A stretch of DNA of 21,180 nt from Chrysophaeum taylorii (Eukaryota > Sar > Pelagophyceae > Pelagomonadales > Pelagomonadaceae). Shown one piece after another: positions 8,201 through 15,602 of this stretch (positions are counted from its first letter, which is position 1; every line of letters begins with the position of its first letter). Location of the stretch: NCBI GenBank assembly GCA_029834535.1, contig JAQMWT010000150.1, positions 1-21,180 of the forward strand, in the 5' to 3' direction. The notes beneath the pieces were generated by a model that saw only the letters and a list, made by a program, of their open reading frames with translations, made no database searches and had not been told where the DNA came from. A program made the translations under genes and the position numbers.

Positions 8201-11200
8201 AGGTGCGAGGCGACCGAGGCCGAGGTGGCCGTCGAGTTGGACGACGACGACACGGAAGAGAAGCTCGCGCGGGCGCGCGCCGGCCGCGACCAAAAGCGGG
8301 GCGTGGCTCTCGCGGCCTTGAAGGAAGACGCGGTTCTGGATCTCGACGCGCGGCCGGCGATGGTCTCGCGAAAAAACATCGCGGCCCGTTGCCTCGTCGT
8401 CGTCCTTAAAGACCTCGAGCCCGCGACAAACTACTGCATCTACGCGGTAACGTGCGGGCAGCATCTCGCCCCGCATCTCCGGGACGAGGCGACGCGCCGC
8501 GCGCTAGATACGATGATCAAAGCGCGCACGGCCGAGGCCGGCGCGACGGAGGAGGAGAGGATCCAGATTCCGTGGGCGGCCCTCTCGCCAGAACAGCAGC
8601 GCACGGAACTTCTGGCGGCCCTCAAGTCCAAGGACGTCTGCGCCGCCGCGAGGGCCCAAGGTCTGGAGGTTCCCGACCCAAAAGACGCACGAGGATCCAT
8701 CCAGAAGAACGACGTCGCCGCCGAGGAGCGCTGGAAAGCGTGGCGAGCGTGGTGGCCTTTGTCGTTTGCGCGCGAGGCCTTCGTGCGACGCGAGATCGTA
8801 TTCGCCGCCAAGCAGTCTGACCAGCTGCGGGCGATGGCGGCCGCCGAGGGCGCCGAAATCGAGATGGCCGACATTTTGCTCGCGCAGGACAACAATCTCG
8901 ACGACCCCGTCCGGAAGCGTCGTTGGACCAATTTTCAGCGATGGTACTGTGGTATGCCCGTGTTCCAAGCCGAGCAGCCGACCACATCAATTGATCAAAA
9001 CCTCATCGAGCCGCGGCGGCGGCGGCCGCCGCCGCTGCCGCCTTCTTCTTTGAAGAAGAAGAAGAAGCAAGAGGAGGAGGTCGTTTTCGTCGCTTCGATG
9101 AATCGTCGGGCAGAGAAGCCCGGTTATTATTCCGCCGCTTCCGCCGCCGCCGCCGCCGCCAAAGAGGTGCCTCGGCCGGCGTGCTCCTCCAAAAACAAGG
9201 AGCACGTTCAGCCAGAGCTACCGCTACAGCCCGGGGAGGCAGCCCCCACTCTCATCAAAGACAAAGCATCATTCCGCCGCCGCCGCCGCCGCCGCGAGGT
9301 GCAGAAGATGGACTTACGGTCCCTTTCGGCAGAGGCGGAAAGGGGCCCAGTAGTAACAACACTTTCGTCGGGGAGTTTGTTGTTGTTTCGGATGGCGGCG
9401 CTCGACCCCTGGTCACAAAAAAGTCACGAACGGTTGGCGATGCGGAACGAGTTTCTCAACGCGCGGACGACCAAGGTGACCGAGCTGCGCGCAGCGGTGG
9501 AGAAGACGAAGCAGCGCGAGACCTCGACGCGCCTTTCGCTCAACGCGGTCGCGAAGATGATAATGTTTCAGCTGCGCATGCAAAAGGCATTGGGGGGGGG
9601 GGAAGAGAAGCTCGACGAGATCGACATCTTCGCCGAGGTGGACGAAACGGCGTTGTTGCTGGACGAGGTCGAAAAAACGGTCGCGGCGACGGCAGGAGGA
9701 GATAACGCGGCGGAAGAGGAAGCGACGCGAGCGCCGGAATGGGAGTCGATGTCGGACGCGGCGCGGAGGGCCGAGGTCGTGCTAGCGTGCGTCGTGCCGC
9801 GGGTGATAGAGCGCGCGATCGAGGCTCTGGTCGCGGCGCCCGAACCGGAGGCGGCGTGGCTCGGCGGCGACGAAATTTTCGCATCGTGGTACTCGAGGAG
9901 CGACCGCGCGGATGCCTTTGCCGAGGAGACGAGATCCGCGTGGTCTGATCCATCCGCGCGGCGCGAGGCTGCGGACGCGGGAGTCGCGTCGTCTCGGGCA
10001 TTTCGCGCGTGGTACGCGCGGGCTCTCTCGACGCGCGAAGCGTATTTAACCCGGATCGCCGAGCGCGTGGTGGCCGCGCGACGGGGTCTCTCGCAGTTCG
10101 ACTGGGGCATGCCGCTGGAGCTCGCGTGCGTGCCACCGACCTGCGCGGCGCGCGAGCCCGCCGCGCCTCAAAGGTACTATCGACTCTACCCGTCGAGATC
10201 GCGTGAGGCGTGGAGCGCGGCGGATATCGCGCGATGGTACGACGAAGAGGACGGGGCGCGGGAATTCATGGCAGAGAGGCTCGGGGCATGGTCGCGGGCG
10301 CAGTGGGCGCGGGACGAAAGTGCGAGGCGCGCGCGGACGCGACGCGACATGGCGCGCGAGGACGAGCGGAGCCAAAGGATGCGCGCTACGCGAGAGGAGC
10401 TCCTCGCGAAAGAGGACGCGGCAGTCGCGATAGCGGCCGTTACCGACGCGTCCAGCGCTTCGGATGTTGTCGGCTTGGTTGGGAGGCTGATATACTCCCC
10501 CGCCCTCGACGACGACGGCAATAAGTGGGATTTCATCATACCGACAGAGAGACGTTCCCTCCTCTCGGGCCTCTCTTACGAGGAGGACCTCGACGACGCG
10601 CGCCGAGCAAAGCGACTCGCGGCCGAGGTGCTCGTGCGAGACCACCAGGCCAGGATGAAGCGGCGCGAGGAGGAACGCAAGCAGCGGGAGGAGGCAGAGC
10701 GCCGCCACAAGGAGGACGAGGACCGCCGACGCCTCGTCGACCGCGCGGCGCGCGAAAGACGCCGCCTTCTACGAGACCTCGACGCGACCCGCGCCCGCAA
10801 GGCAATCGCCCGAGCCCGCCGACGGGAGACCCTCGACGAGGGGAGACGGCGCACTCGCCTCGAAGCCAACGCCGACGCCGCCCGGGCCGTCGTCGCGATC
10901 GCCAACGCCGTCGTCGCGCCCTCGCCACCTCCCGCGAAAAATATTCTCGTCGAGGTCCTCGACGCTTCGTCGCCCGCGTCGTCGCCGCGACGCGTCCCTC
11001 CCGTCCAGCCTCCTCCCGAGAAAAAAGATTCCTCGTCGTCTGAAGAGGAGAACAGCAGCGAGGGGGCATTTTTCGATGACGACGCCTTCGCGCGAGCGCT
11101 CGATACCCCGGTACGCTCACGACTACCGCGCCGCCACTTGATTTTCGAGAACGCTGTATGCGATAACCGCAATCCCGACGTCCTGCCGGGTGCCAAGGCC

Positions 11201-11452
11201 CTCGCGAGGCACTCCCCCGAAGCCCCCATCTTCGTGCTCGCAAAAAAAAGCGCCGACCAGATCGTCGAGGCCTTGCGCCTCAGACGCCTCTCGACTAAGC
11301 TTTCGCCTCCAACTCCTCGAGAAGAAGAACTCCTCTTCTTTCGACCACGCAGTTTTCCCCGACCGCGATTGAAAACGAAATCTACCTTGCCGCCGATCTC
11401 CCACGATGGCCCAAGCAAGTCTGCTCTCGGGAAAAAAAACGTCTTTGGCTGA
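5207..11452 (+). CDS. Giant WD40-repeat, coiled-coil protein of unknown function
   Basis: An uninterrupted 2081-codon frame; an in-frame TGA directly before the ATG (5204-5206) limits the 5' end unless there is an upstream exon. Residues 1 to about 560 read as degenerate WD40 blades, for example LQVWDW near 35, LRIWGDD near 418, LEIWSLP near 455 and VVRWLLR near 488, probably two propellers. An acidic run follows at about 708-719. An EF-hand-like helix-loop-helix with a poor calcium loop lies at about 949-982, and an FN3-like strand (LKDLEPATNYCIYAVT) at 1067-1082. A low-complexity Pro/Ala/Lys/Arg linker covers about 1268-1365. A W-[YW] motif recurs around 1182, 1561, 1602 and 1677, a basic coiled coil spans about 1812-1880, and the tail (from about 1940) is Ser/Glu-rich. 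WD40 plus coiled coil is common in ciliary and scaffold proteins, but I do not recognise an orthologue. It is clearly GC-richer than its flanks. Confidence 0.88.
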   Translation: MILNLQVIQQRPGFEVACACFDEGLGFTCDVFGRLQVWDWASGKELGSSESKKVGAKALIPAKKCGVFAVFCSQVHAYLWRDGRIIRVAVLEARIGCACRSDSELVIAAEDKIQSYSLRWAGDTLRLPKRLQIVFSKAVDVRGLVVQKSTLFAVADGGLFAWREESGAAVDCKAPREALPVVGEIARGEGFVAARVPHRTRLWRLADRRLFEVELAGAMAFQGPWLHVLDEREFSLWTCTLEPEPRAVASWRLPHCFAVFAFEPVPRDFWLVLFGKERLDVAAVLYDESPRVVGRGNFIVADGPALAGPSGVSILQNRGEKRIIEERSAKAVALGQATLAVAREDGVVVVYDRATLEPLRHIYDDDDDELCCATAVSSDGAWRGLADGRVLGPRRLPPHAAKIVVASPRVVVSADGDLRIWGDDELERMIDVGRVTCAKLLEKQQQLALGTADFRLEIWSLPECLRMHARHERVDSIAAAPLLTSGPDGVVRWLLRRRSLVPAERFVLATPPRAVTFFENQVLALLDGAVVELGATGLSDRDDDYFCAFARTTERDAAAWTASPTEDRWPETRAVLVGGREISGLSGERAATTAPPPKKRERTTLFKQPLAIGTTSFGDARDPRAVQLAKAPRVAPPPNNDDDVVKTASRKAPALPGTNAFRLLAASEPPSWPPLDEEDSSAAEEAPFVWQLQVQLPSVQSESLALSEEEEEEDEEERIVPPESLRRFHADLRTLELAPSVGLCAMPKTTTERVQQQITTSRAFGSARVVAVPSFYWRNGEARLLETYGLRGARRWRVKKVVVEEKDLLEEELAALKDEERRGKRVKPPPLRGIRGFGFGTCRELPPDENDENIVVARKRRERIRELESSLVAAWHDEVLLPEKDKEKEKKMEELPSANEEECEKKPRELAFQKLLGSSQNRGGLLAFARLATWAPCVYARERLGVRRIELCALWRACHKNTHGGNRGSGSDFEAFATALEDLISERDLGPRASLRLLRCEATEAEVAVELDDDDTEEKLARARAGRDQKRGVALAALKEDAVLDLDARPAMVSRKNIAARCLVVVLKDLEPATNYCIYAVTCGQHLAPHLRDEATRRALDTMIKARTAEAGATEEERIQIPWAALSPEQQRTELLAALKSKDVCAAARAQGLEVPDPKDARGSIQKNDVAAEERWKAWRAWWPLSFAREAFVRREIVFAAKQSDQLRAMAAAEGAEIEMADILLAQDNNLDDPVRKRRWTNFQRWYCGMPVFQAEQPTTSIDQNLIEPRRRRPPPLPPSSLKKKKKQEEEVVFVASMNRRAEKPGYYSAASAAAAAAKEVPRPACSSKNKEHVQPELPLQPGEAAPTLIKDKASFRRRRRRREVQKMDLRSLSAEAERGPVVTTLSSGSLLLFRMAALDPWSQKSHERLAMRNEFLNARTTKVTELRAAVEKTKQRETSTRLSLNAVAKMIMFQLRMQKALGGGEEKLDEIDIFAEVDETALLLDEVEKTVAATAGGDNAAEEEATRAPEWESMSDAARRAEVVLACVVPRVIERAIEALVAAPEPEAAWLGGDEIFASWYSRSDRADAFAEETRSAWSDPSARREAADAGVASSRAFRAWYARALSTREAYLTRIAERVVAARRGLSQFDWGMPLELACVPPTCAAREPAAPQRYYRLYPSRSREAWSAADIARWYDEEDGAREFMAERLGAWSRAQWARDESARRARTRRDMAREDERSQRMRATREELLAKEDAAVAIAAVTDASSASDVVGLVGRLIYSPALDDDGNKWDFIIPTERRSLLSGLSYEEDLDDARRAKRLAAEVLVRDHQARMKRREEERKQREEAERRHKEDEDRRRLVDRAARERRRLLRDLDATRARKAIARARRRETLDEGRRRTRLEANADAARAVVAIANAVVAPSPPPAKNILVEVLDASSPASSPRRVPPVQPPPEKKDSSSSEEENSSEGAFFDDDAFARALDTPVRSRLPRRHLIFENAVCDNRNPDVLPGAKALARHSPEAPIFVLAKKSADQIVEALRLRRLSTKLSPPTPREEELLFFRPRSFPRPRLKTKSTLPPISHDGPSKSALGKKNVFG
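9010..9300 (+). repeat. Trinucleotide-rich low-complexity segment inside the large gene
   Basis: Runs of CGG/GCC/CGC triplets (about 9013-9045, 9136-9161 and 9272-9296) and GAA/AAG triplets (about 9051-9080) encode Arg, Pro, Ala and Lys tracts. They sit between two better-ordered parts of the protein. All runs are in frame, consistent with triplet slippage in a disordered linker. An unspliced in-frame intron is an alternative that cannot be excluded. Confidence 0.7.
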
Positions 11453-11560
11453 GGGGTTTTAAATGCTGGAGTAAGTGACACAAGTGCAGAACCACCCACA
11501 TCCTTCATGCACCACACACACACCTCCGTCTGAGCAGTCGACCTTTAAAGACACAAACTG
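11453..11560. repeat. 3' flank of the large gene with first copy of a dispersed repeat
   Basis: Directly after the stop codon is a short A/T-rich spacer. Then 11491-11559 (starting ACCACCCACATCCTTCATGC and ending in GCAGTCGACCTTTAAAGAC plus a short A-rich tail) reappears at 13729-13800 and 13848-13916. The copies bracket the helicase-derived mosaic. I saw no AATAAA-type signal here for the upstream gene. Confidence 0.8.
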
Positions 11561-12157
11561 CAGGCCAGTAAGTTCACCTAGTCCCAATCTCTAACCCCAG
11601 TAAGTTCACCTGGTCGCAGTAAGTTCACCTGGTCAGTAAGTTCACCTAGTCCCAATCTCTAACCCCAGTGAGTTCGGCGTAAACCCACTCGTGCTCACAT
11701 CCCCTCACCCCACTCTCCTTTGAGCTCGTCGCTCCCACCCCGCCAATCTAAGCTGCTTTGATCCGCACACGCCGGTAACCTTTGAGTTTACTCTAAAAAC
11801 CCAAGTAAGCTCACTTGGTCTCAGTAAGTTCATCTGGTCACTAAGTTCACATAGTCCCAATCTCTAACCCCAGTAAGTTCACCTGGTTCCAGTAAGTTCA
11901 CCTGGCCCAGTAAGTTCACCTACAGTGCGCGCGTAGACGCCGGGAGGGGGCTTATCGGTATTGCGCAGCACGTGTGGGGTAGGGTGGAGTCGTCGACCCC
12001 GAAGAGGATGTCCTCGGGGTTGCCGATCGAGAGAGAGCCACGTAGAGCTGGACGTGGCAGAAGACGGGCTTGGGCAAGCGGACGCCGACCTTGCGGGGCG
12101 TCTGCCCCTGGCTCTTGTTGATCGTTTGGCGTCGGTAGGCCTTAAGGGATACAAGTG
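11561..12157. repeat. Tandem unit 1: iteron-like repeats plus helicase C-terminus
   Basis: The first of two adjacent direct repeats (unit 2 is at 12158-12718), both starting CAGGCCAGTAAGTTCACCT. It holds exact AGTAAGTTCAC cores at 11567, 11599, 11618, 11634, 11872, 11890 and 11908, plus variants, many spaced 16-19 bp apart. These flank a conserved noncoding stretch (about 11668-11800), and an antisense helicase fragment follows at 11932-12150. Confidence 0.88.
11932..12150 (-). pseudogene. PIF1-like helicase C-terminal fragment (copy 1)
   Basis: On the minus strand from about 12140 the frame reads [16 protein letters not shown], then [20 protein letters not shown]. This is the conserved C-terminal block of PIF1-family helicases, including those of Helitrons, where T-INKSQGQ and QLYVALSR form the final helicase motif. 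This copy keeps the canonical ALSR. A frame change follows, after which PPPGVYARTV resembles the family's C-terminal VVYKEV-type end. The rest of the helicase is absent here, so it cannot encode an enzyme. It lies directly beside iteron-like repeats, as does its duplicate at 12486-12718. Confidence 0.82.
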
Positions 12158-12718
12158 CAGGCCAGTAAGTTCACCTACTCCCAATCTCTAACCCCAGTAA
12201 GTTCACCTAATCTCAGTAAGTTCACCTAGTCCCAATCTCTAACCCCAGTAAGTTCGGCGTAAGCCCACTCGTGCTCACACCCACGCACCCCACTCTCCTT
12301 CGAGCTCGTCGCTCTCACCTCCGCCAATCTAAGCTGCTTTGATCCGTACACGCCGCTAGCCTTTGCGTTCACTCTAAAAACCCCAGTAAGCTCACTTCGT
12401 CCCAGTAAGTTCACCTGGTCACTCAGTTCACCTAGTCCCAATCTCAAACGTCAGTAAGTTCACCTGGTCCCAGTAAGTTCACTTACAGTGCGCGTGTAGA
12501 CGCCGGGAGGGGGCTTATCGGTATTGCGCAGCACGTGTGGGGTAGGGTGGAGTCGTCGACCCAGATGAGTATATCTCCTCGGGGATGCCGATCGACAGAG
12601 AGCCACGTAGAGCTGGACGTGGCAGAAGACGGGCTTGGGAAAGAGGACGCCGACCTCGCGGGGCGTCTGGCCCTGGCTCTTGTTGATCGTTTGGCGTAGG
12701 CGGGCCTTAAGCGATACA
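12158..12718. repeat. Tandem unit 2: iteron-like repeats plus helicase C-terminus
   Basis: The second copy of the unit at 11561-12157, about 35 bp shorter because it has fewer iteron-like repeats. Exact AGTAAGTTCAC cores are at 12164, 12196, 12214, 12402, 12452 and 12471, with variants near 12247 and 12386. The central noncoding stretch and the helicase end are recognisably the same, with scattered substitutions, so the duplication is not brand new. Confidence 0.88.
12486..12718 (-). pseudogene. PIF1-like helicase C-terminal fragment (copy 2)
   Basis: A minus-strand frame with [33 protein letters not shown] and PPPGVYTRTV. It matches the fragment at 11932-12150 but has ALCR in place of ALSR. 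Upstream on the minus strand it joins the mid-domain fragment at 12719-13090 after a gap: the usual stretch of several tens of residues between the NGTR block and INKSQGQ is missing. That points to an internal deletion before or during duplication. Confidence 0.82.
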
Positions 12719-13090
12719 GGTTGGAGGAGCCTCGGTGACAACGACACGATCGATCATGTATCTGGTACCGTTGCAGTGGCCGTGCGACGGGTCGAGGTTG
12801 CGAAGACTTTAAGCTCGCGATCAAAGTCAGCATGCCGTTGGTTGTCAGGGAATTGAAAACTCGACTGTAAAGAGCGAGGCGTCGGCTTCCGACCCAACCT
12901 AGTCGGCCGAAAAGAACTCCGACGCCTCGTCTCCGGGAAAAAAAAAGGCCGCGGTCATGCGCGCGTTGTCAGCATCAACAACATCGTTTCGACGGGGCGT
13001 GAGAATGGCGCGCTGAAAGAGCCGCCGCGGGTCGTGGGAATAGTCTGCGAGGTCGCCGTAGACGGCTTGGAGGATCCCTGTCTGGCTCTC
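12719..13090 (-). pseudogene. PIF1-like helicase middle fragment (copy 1)
   Basis: Minus-strand readings, in order: VYGDLADYSHDPRRLF, RAILTPRRNDVVDADN, FFPGDEASEFFSAD and NLDPSHGHCNGTRYMID. These follow the PIF1/Helitron helicase series L-x-x-RAILTP-x-N-x-x-V-x-x-N, PG-E-x-x-Y-x-SAD and RNLD-P-x-GLCNGTR. A stop follows SAD, a run of nine A's on the plus strand (about 12941-12949) enlarges one segment, and further frame changes occur before NLDPS. It is clearly a dead copy. Confidence 0.82.
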
Positions 13091-13150
13091 GCGCCTACCT
13101 AATCCTTACTCTCGCGCCGCCTACCTGATCCTTACCCTAAATCGAGGGAC

Positions 13151-13199
13151 AGACAAACGAACAAACAAACAAACAAACAGACAGACAGACAGACAAACA
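13151..13199. repeat. CAAA/CAGA tetranucleotide microsatellite
   Basis: AAAC units followed by AGAC units run from about 13151 to 13199, between the two helicase mid-fragments. The junction sequence after it (CGATTAGTAG) recurs at about 13924, after the AAACAAACATT of the 118-bp tandem repeat. Confidence 0.9.
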
Positions 13200-13222
13200 T
13201 CTGTCGATTAGTAGTTAAGACT

Positions 13223-13590
13223 GGTTGGAGGAGCCTTGGTGACACGACACAATCGATGATGTATCGGGTGCCGTTGCAGAGGCCGTGCGACGGGTCGAGG
13301 TTGCGAAGACTTTAAGCTCGCGATCAAAGTCAGCATGCCGTTGGTGGTCAGGGAGTTGAAAACTCGACTGTAAAGAGCGAGGCGTCGTCTTTCGATCCAA
13401 CCTAGTCGGCCAAAACGAACTCCGACGCCTCGTCTCCGGGAAAGGCCGCGGTCATGCGCGCGTTGTCAGCATCGACGACATCGTTTCGACGGGGGGTGAG
13501 AATGGCGCGTTAAAAGAGCCGCCGCGGGTCGTGGAAATAGTCTGCGGGGTCGCCGTAGACGGCTTGGAGCATCAATGTCTGGCTCTCCCG
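13223..13590 (-). pseudogene. PIF1-like helicase middle fragment (copy 2)
   Basis: A second copy of the fragment at 12719-13090, starting at the same GGTTGGAGGAGCC junction 504 bp farther on. It retains ILTPRRNDVVDADN, FPGDEASEF and, better than its partner, NLDPSHGLCNGTRYIID with the canonical GLCNGTR. It lacks the nine-A run present in copy 1. A stop in the RLF-RAILTP stretch and later frame changes show it is inactive. A 3' extension (about 13590-13675) repeats the GCCGTAGACGGCTT segment once more. Confidence 0.82.
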
Positions 13591-13690
13591 CCTACCTGAT
13601 CCTTACCCGCCGTAGACGGCTTTGAGGATCAATGTCTGGCTCGCGCGACCTGATCCTTACCCTGAATCGGGGGACTAGGTCCCGCGTACT

Positions 13691-13926
13691 TATCTCCGCC
13701 CGTCAGGCACATCCCTCCTACCCCACACACCCACCCACATCCTTCATGCTCCCCACGCACATCCCCCTCTTAGCAGTCGACATTTAAAGACAAACAAACA
13801 TTTTTATTTATCTCCGCCCGTCAGGCACATCCCTCCTGCCCCACAAAACCACCCACATCCTTCATGCACTACACACACACACCCCTCTTAGCAGTCGACC
13901 TTTAAAGACAAACAAACATTTGCCGA
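13691..13926. repeat. 118-bp tandem duplication
   Basis: Two units starting TATCTCCGCCCGTCAGGC at 13691 and 13809. Each contains the ACCCACATCCTTCATGC to GCAGTCGAC segment also found once at 11491-11559. The units differ by several substitutions and small indels. Confidence 0.88.
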
Positions 13927-14016
13927 TTAGTAGTAAAGATGACCTACTTTCGATAAATTCTAGAAATCCTTTGGTTGAAAAAATAGTCCTCTCGAAGAGA
14001 GGGTGTTTTGCCAAAG
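13927..14016. other. Spacer with a small perfect hairpin
   Basis: Between the 118-bp repeats and the LINE tail is a short A/T-rich spacer. It includes the perfect hairpin CCTCTC-GAA-GAGAGG at 13988-14002. The hairpin could be part of a mobile-element end, but no defined role can be read from the sequence. Confidence 0.4.
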
Positions 14017-14300
14017 CTAACTAACTAACTTCAGACCTCTCCCGAGCATGGGAGCCAGGCCGGACAGGCAGGAGCCGATCCGGAATTACAGAGGAAAATC
14101 ACGCAGTTGGGGCTGAGGCGAGGGACGATGACTCGTTGATGACGGACCGCCACTGCGCGCGGTCTTGTGCGAAGTCGTGCAAAAGCGTCGCAGGCCGCAA
14201 ACGTGTTGGTCCACGAACAATCGACCTGTCCGTAGCGTTCTGCCCAACCGAGCGATTAATGCTTCGGGTGATTAATGCGTGCGCGAAACCGTCGTCGCCA
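14017..14300 (-). mobile_element. LINE 3' fragment with TTAG tail (copy C)
   Basis: On the minus strand, a frame open from about 14295 reads RSVGQNATDRSIVRGP, later HDFAQDRAQWRSVINE, and ends at a TGA near 14112. The AQDR-x-x-WR-x-V pattern close to a stop is typical of the C-terminal end of LINE ORF2 proteins (CR1/L2/RTE/jockey-type groups). After the stop comes a short 3' region (about 14030-14090) closely matching the last 60 to 70 bp of SINE-like copies A and D. It ends with three TTAG units at 14017-14028. It is 5'-truncated: no RT catalytic motifs are present. Confidence 0.5.
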
Positions 14301-15178
14301 GATCAGTTCCAGAGAGCTACACTATTATGTGTGCGACACTGGAGCATTTCACACCTATCTCTACATAAGGGTTTTCTCTGCGTAATACGGCTTTCCCTCC
14401 TTCCTTCCTTGCCCTTCCGCAAAATATACTTTTCATGACTACGAAGAATCCAGTCTGAAGCTCTTTTCCAACATGGAGTAGGCCTCCAGGTGCGTACCGT
14501 CAGGTATGGGGTTTTCTGTTTAATTAACAGAGGCTTCGTTCCTCGTTGTCAGTGTAAACGCTTCTATGGGACCTAATGTCCTTAAGGAGTTAGGGCTTAA
14601 ATCCCTACCTTGTGTAGTAGCATGTGACAAGCGGAATGGTCTGTACACGCCTAAGACTGCACGCAGTCTCTACCATGTACCCGGAGAGGGTCAAATCTCT
14701 CCATGTTACGGGCCCAGATGCGTAGGTGTGTCAGCCCAACTGTGTTGTACGTCTAAATCGAATGATCAATTTGCGCCTGATCACGAGTACAATGCGACAA
14801 TGTGTTTGGCGGTGGTCTACTGTACATATTTGTTATGTGACGGTATATGCCCACCAGTTAATTTGGTTTGTGACCGAGTTGGGTCGGTCACTGGTCATAT
14901 GCACTCGCATAGCCAATAAAATCCTATACAGGCCGCGGAAACTTGTACGGGTTTTTCCTTCTATTCCCCAACAAAAGACTGACTGCTCGAGAATTAATCC
15001 ATTCTTCAGTCTCAAGTCATCCTGTTTTTAAATAGCATGTTGATTTGTTTGGTCTTGTAAATAAGCCCACGCTTAAAATAGCGTACTGTACATAGAACCC
15101 GCACTCGAGAAACCCTTCATTCTTATGTGTCGAATATGTCTATCAATCCTATAACCTATTCCTTAATAGGTCACAACC
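14301..15178. other. AT-richer noncoding leader of the right-hand retroelement
   Basis: No supported gene. The open frames of up to 117 codons here lack recognisable motifs. Composition changes to AT-richer around 14400 and stays so to the window end. An AATAAA occurs at 14915-14920, compatible with a polyadenylation signal inside an LTR, but LTR ends, a primer-binding site and the second LTR were not identified. By position this may be the 5' LTR and leader of the element whose gag-like frame starts at 15179. Confidence 0.35.
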
Positions 15179-15602
15179 ATGTCAAAACAAAAACCAATAT
15201 CCACTACGGATATCTACAAACAAGAACAAATCCTCGTTGATAAAATTAACGCAGGATTGCGTTTCCAAGACAACTCAACCAAGGTGAGCTTGCAAATTGA
15301 GGTGCTTCGCAGGCATATGACAAGTCCATATGTGGACGCGTTATTCTGCTTCGATTCATATGAAGCTTACACCCGGAATGCTCCGGAGTATAACCAACTT
15401 CTTGAACAAGAAGCTGATATCATCTTCGCTCAATGGAAAGCTGAACAAGTAAACGATTTAAACTTACCTGATGAAGATGCCCTGCCTGATCATTTTAAAA
15501 CTTGGCACGTCAACTCATCACATCAACTAACAGTTGATGTCCGTAATAATCTCGAACGACTTTATTACCAAGAGTCATACAATCTCGTTCGTCCCGAATT
15601 AA
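15179..15602 (+). pseudogene. Gag-like protein, N-terminal part, interrupted by a retroposon
   Basis: An open frame starting MSKQKPISTTDIYKQEQ, mostly helical and charged, with no catalytic motif. It is followed on the plus strand by further gag-like frames and a retropepsin-like region. The frame runs into the SINE-like insertion at 15603, where a stop arises within the TAAC repeats. If the insertion and one copy of the 9-bp target repeat are disregarded, the frame continues in register at 15794 for about 31 more codons, to a stop near 15883. That places the insertion inside a once-coding region. A gag or capsid role is inferred from position and helical character only. Confidence 0.5.

Noticed and set aside
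11567..12480. CAGTAAGT in the iteron-like repeats as splice donors
   Set aside because: The sequence resembles CAG/GTAAGT but lacks one G at the junction, occurs in many tandem copies, and has no paired acceptor or exon evidence.
13988..14002. Perfect hairpin CCTCTC-GAA-GAGAGG as a Helitron 3' end
   Set aside because: The helicase fragments are on the minus strand, so a Helitron 3' end should be on the left side of the mosaic. The CTAA motif downstream of the hairpin is already explained by the LINE tail.
14566..14919. Open frame of 117 codons as a small Cys-rich protein gene
   Set aside because: There is no signal, domain or regular cysteine pattern beyond what AT-rich noncoding sequence gives, and its position fits a retroelement leader.
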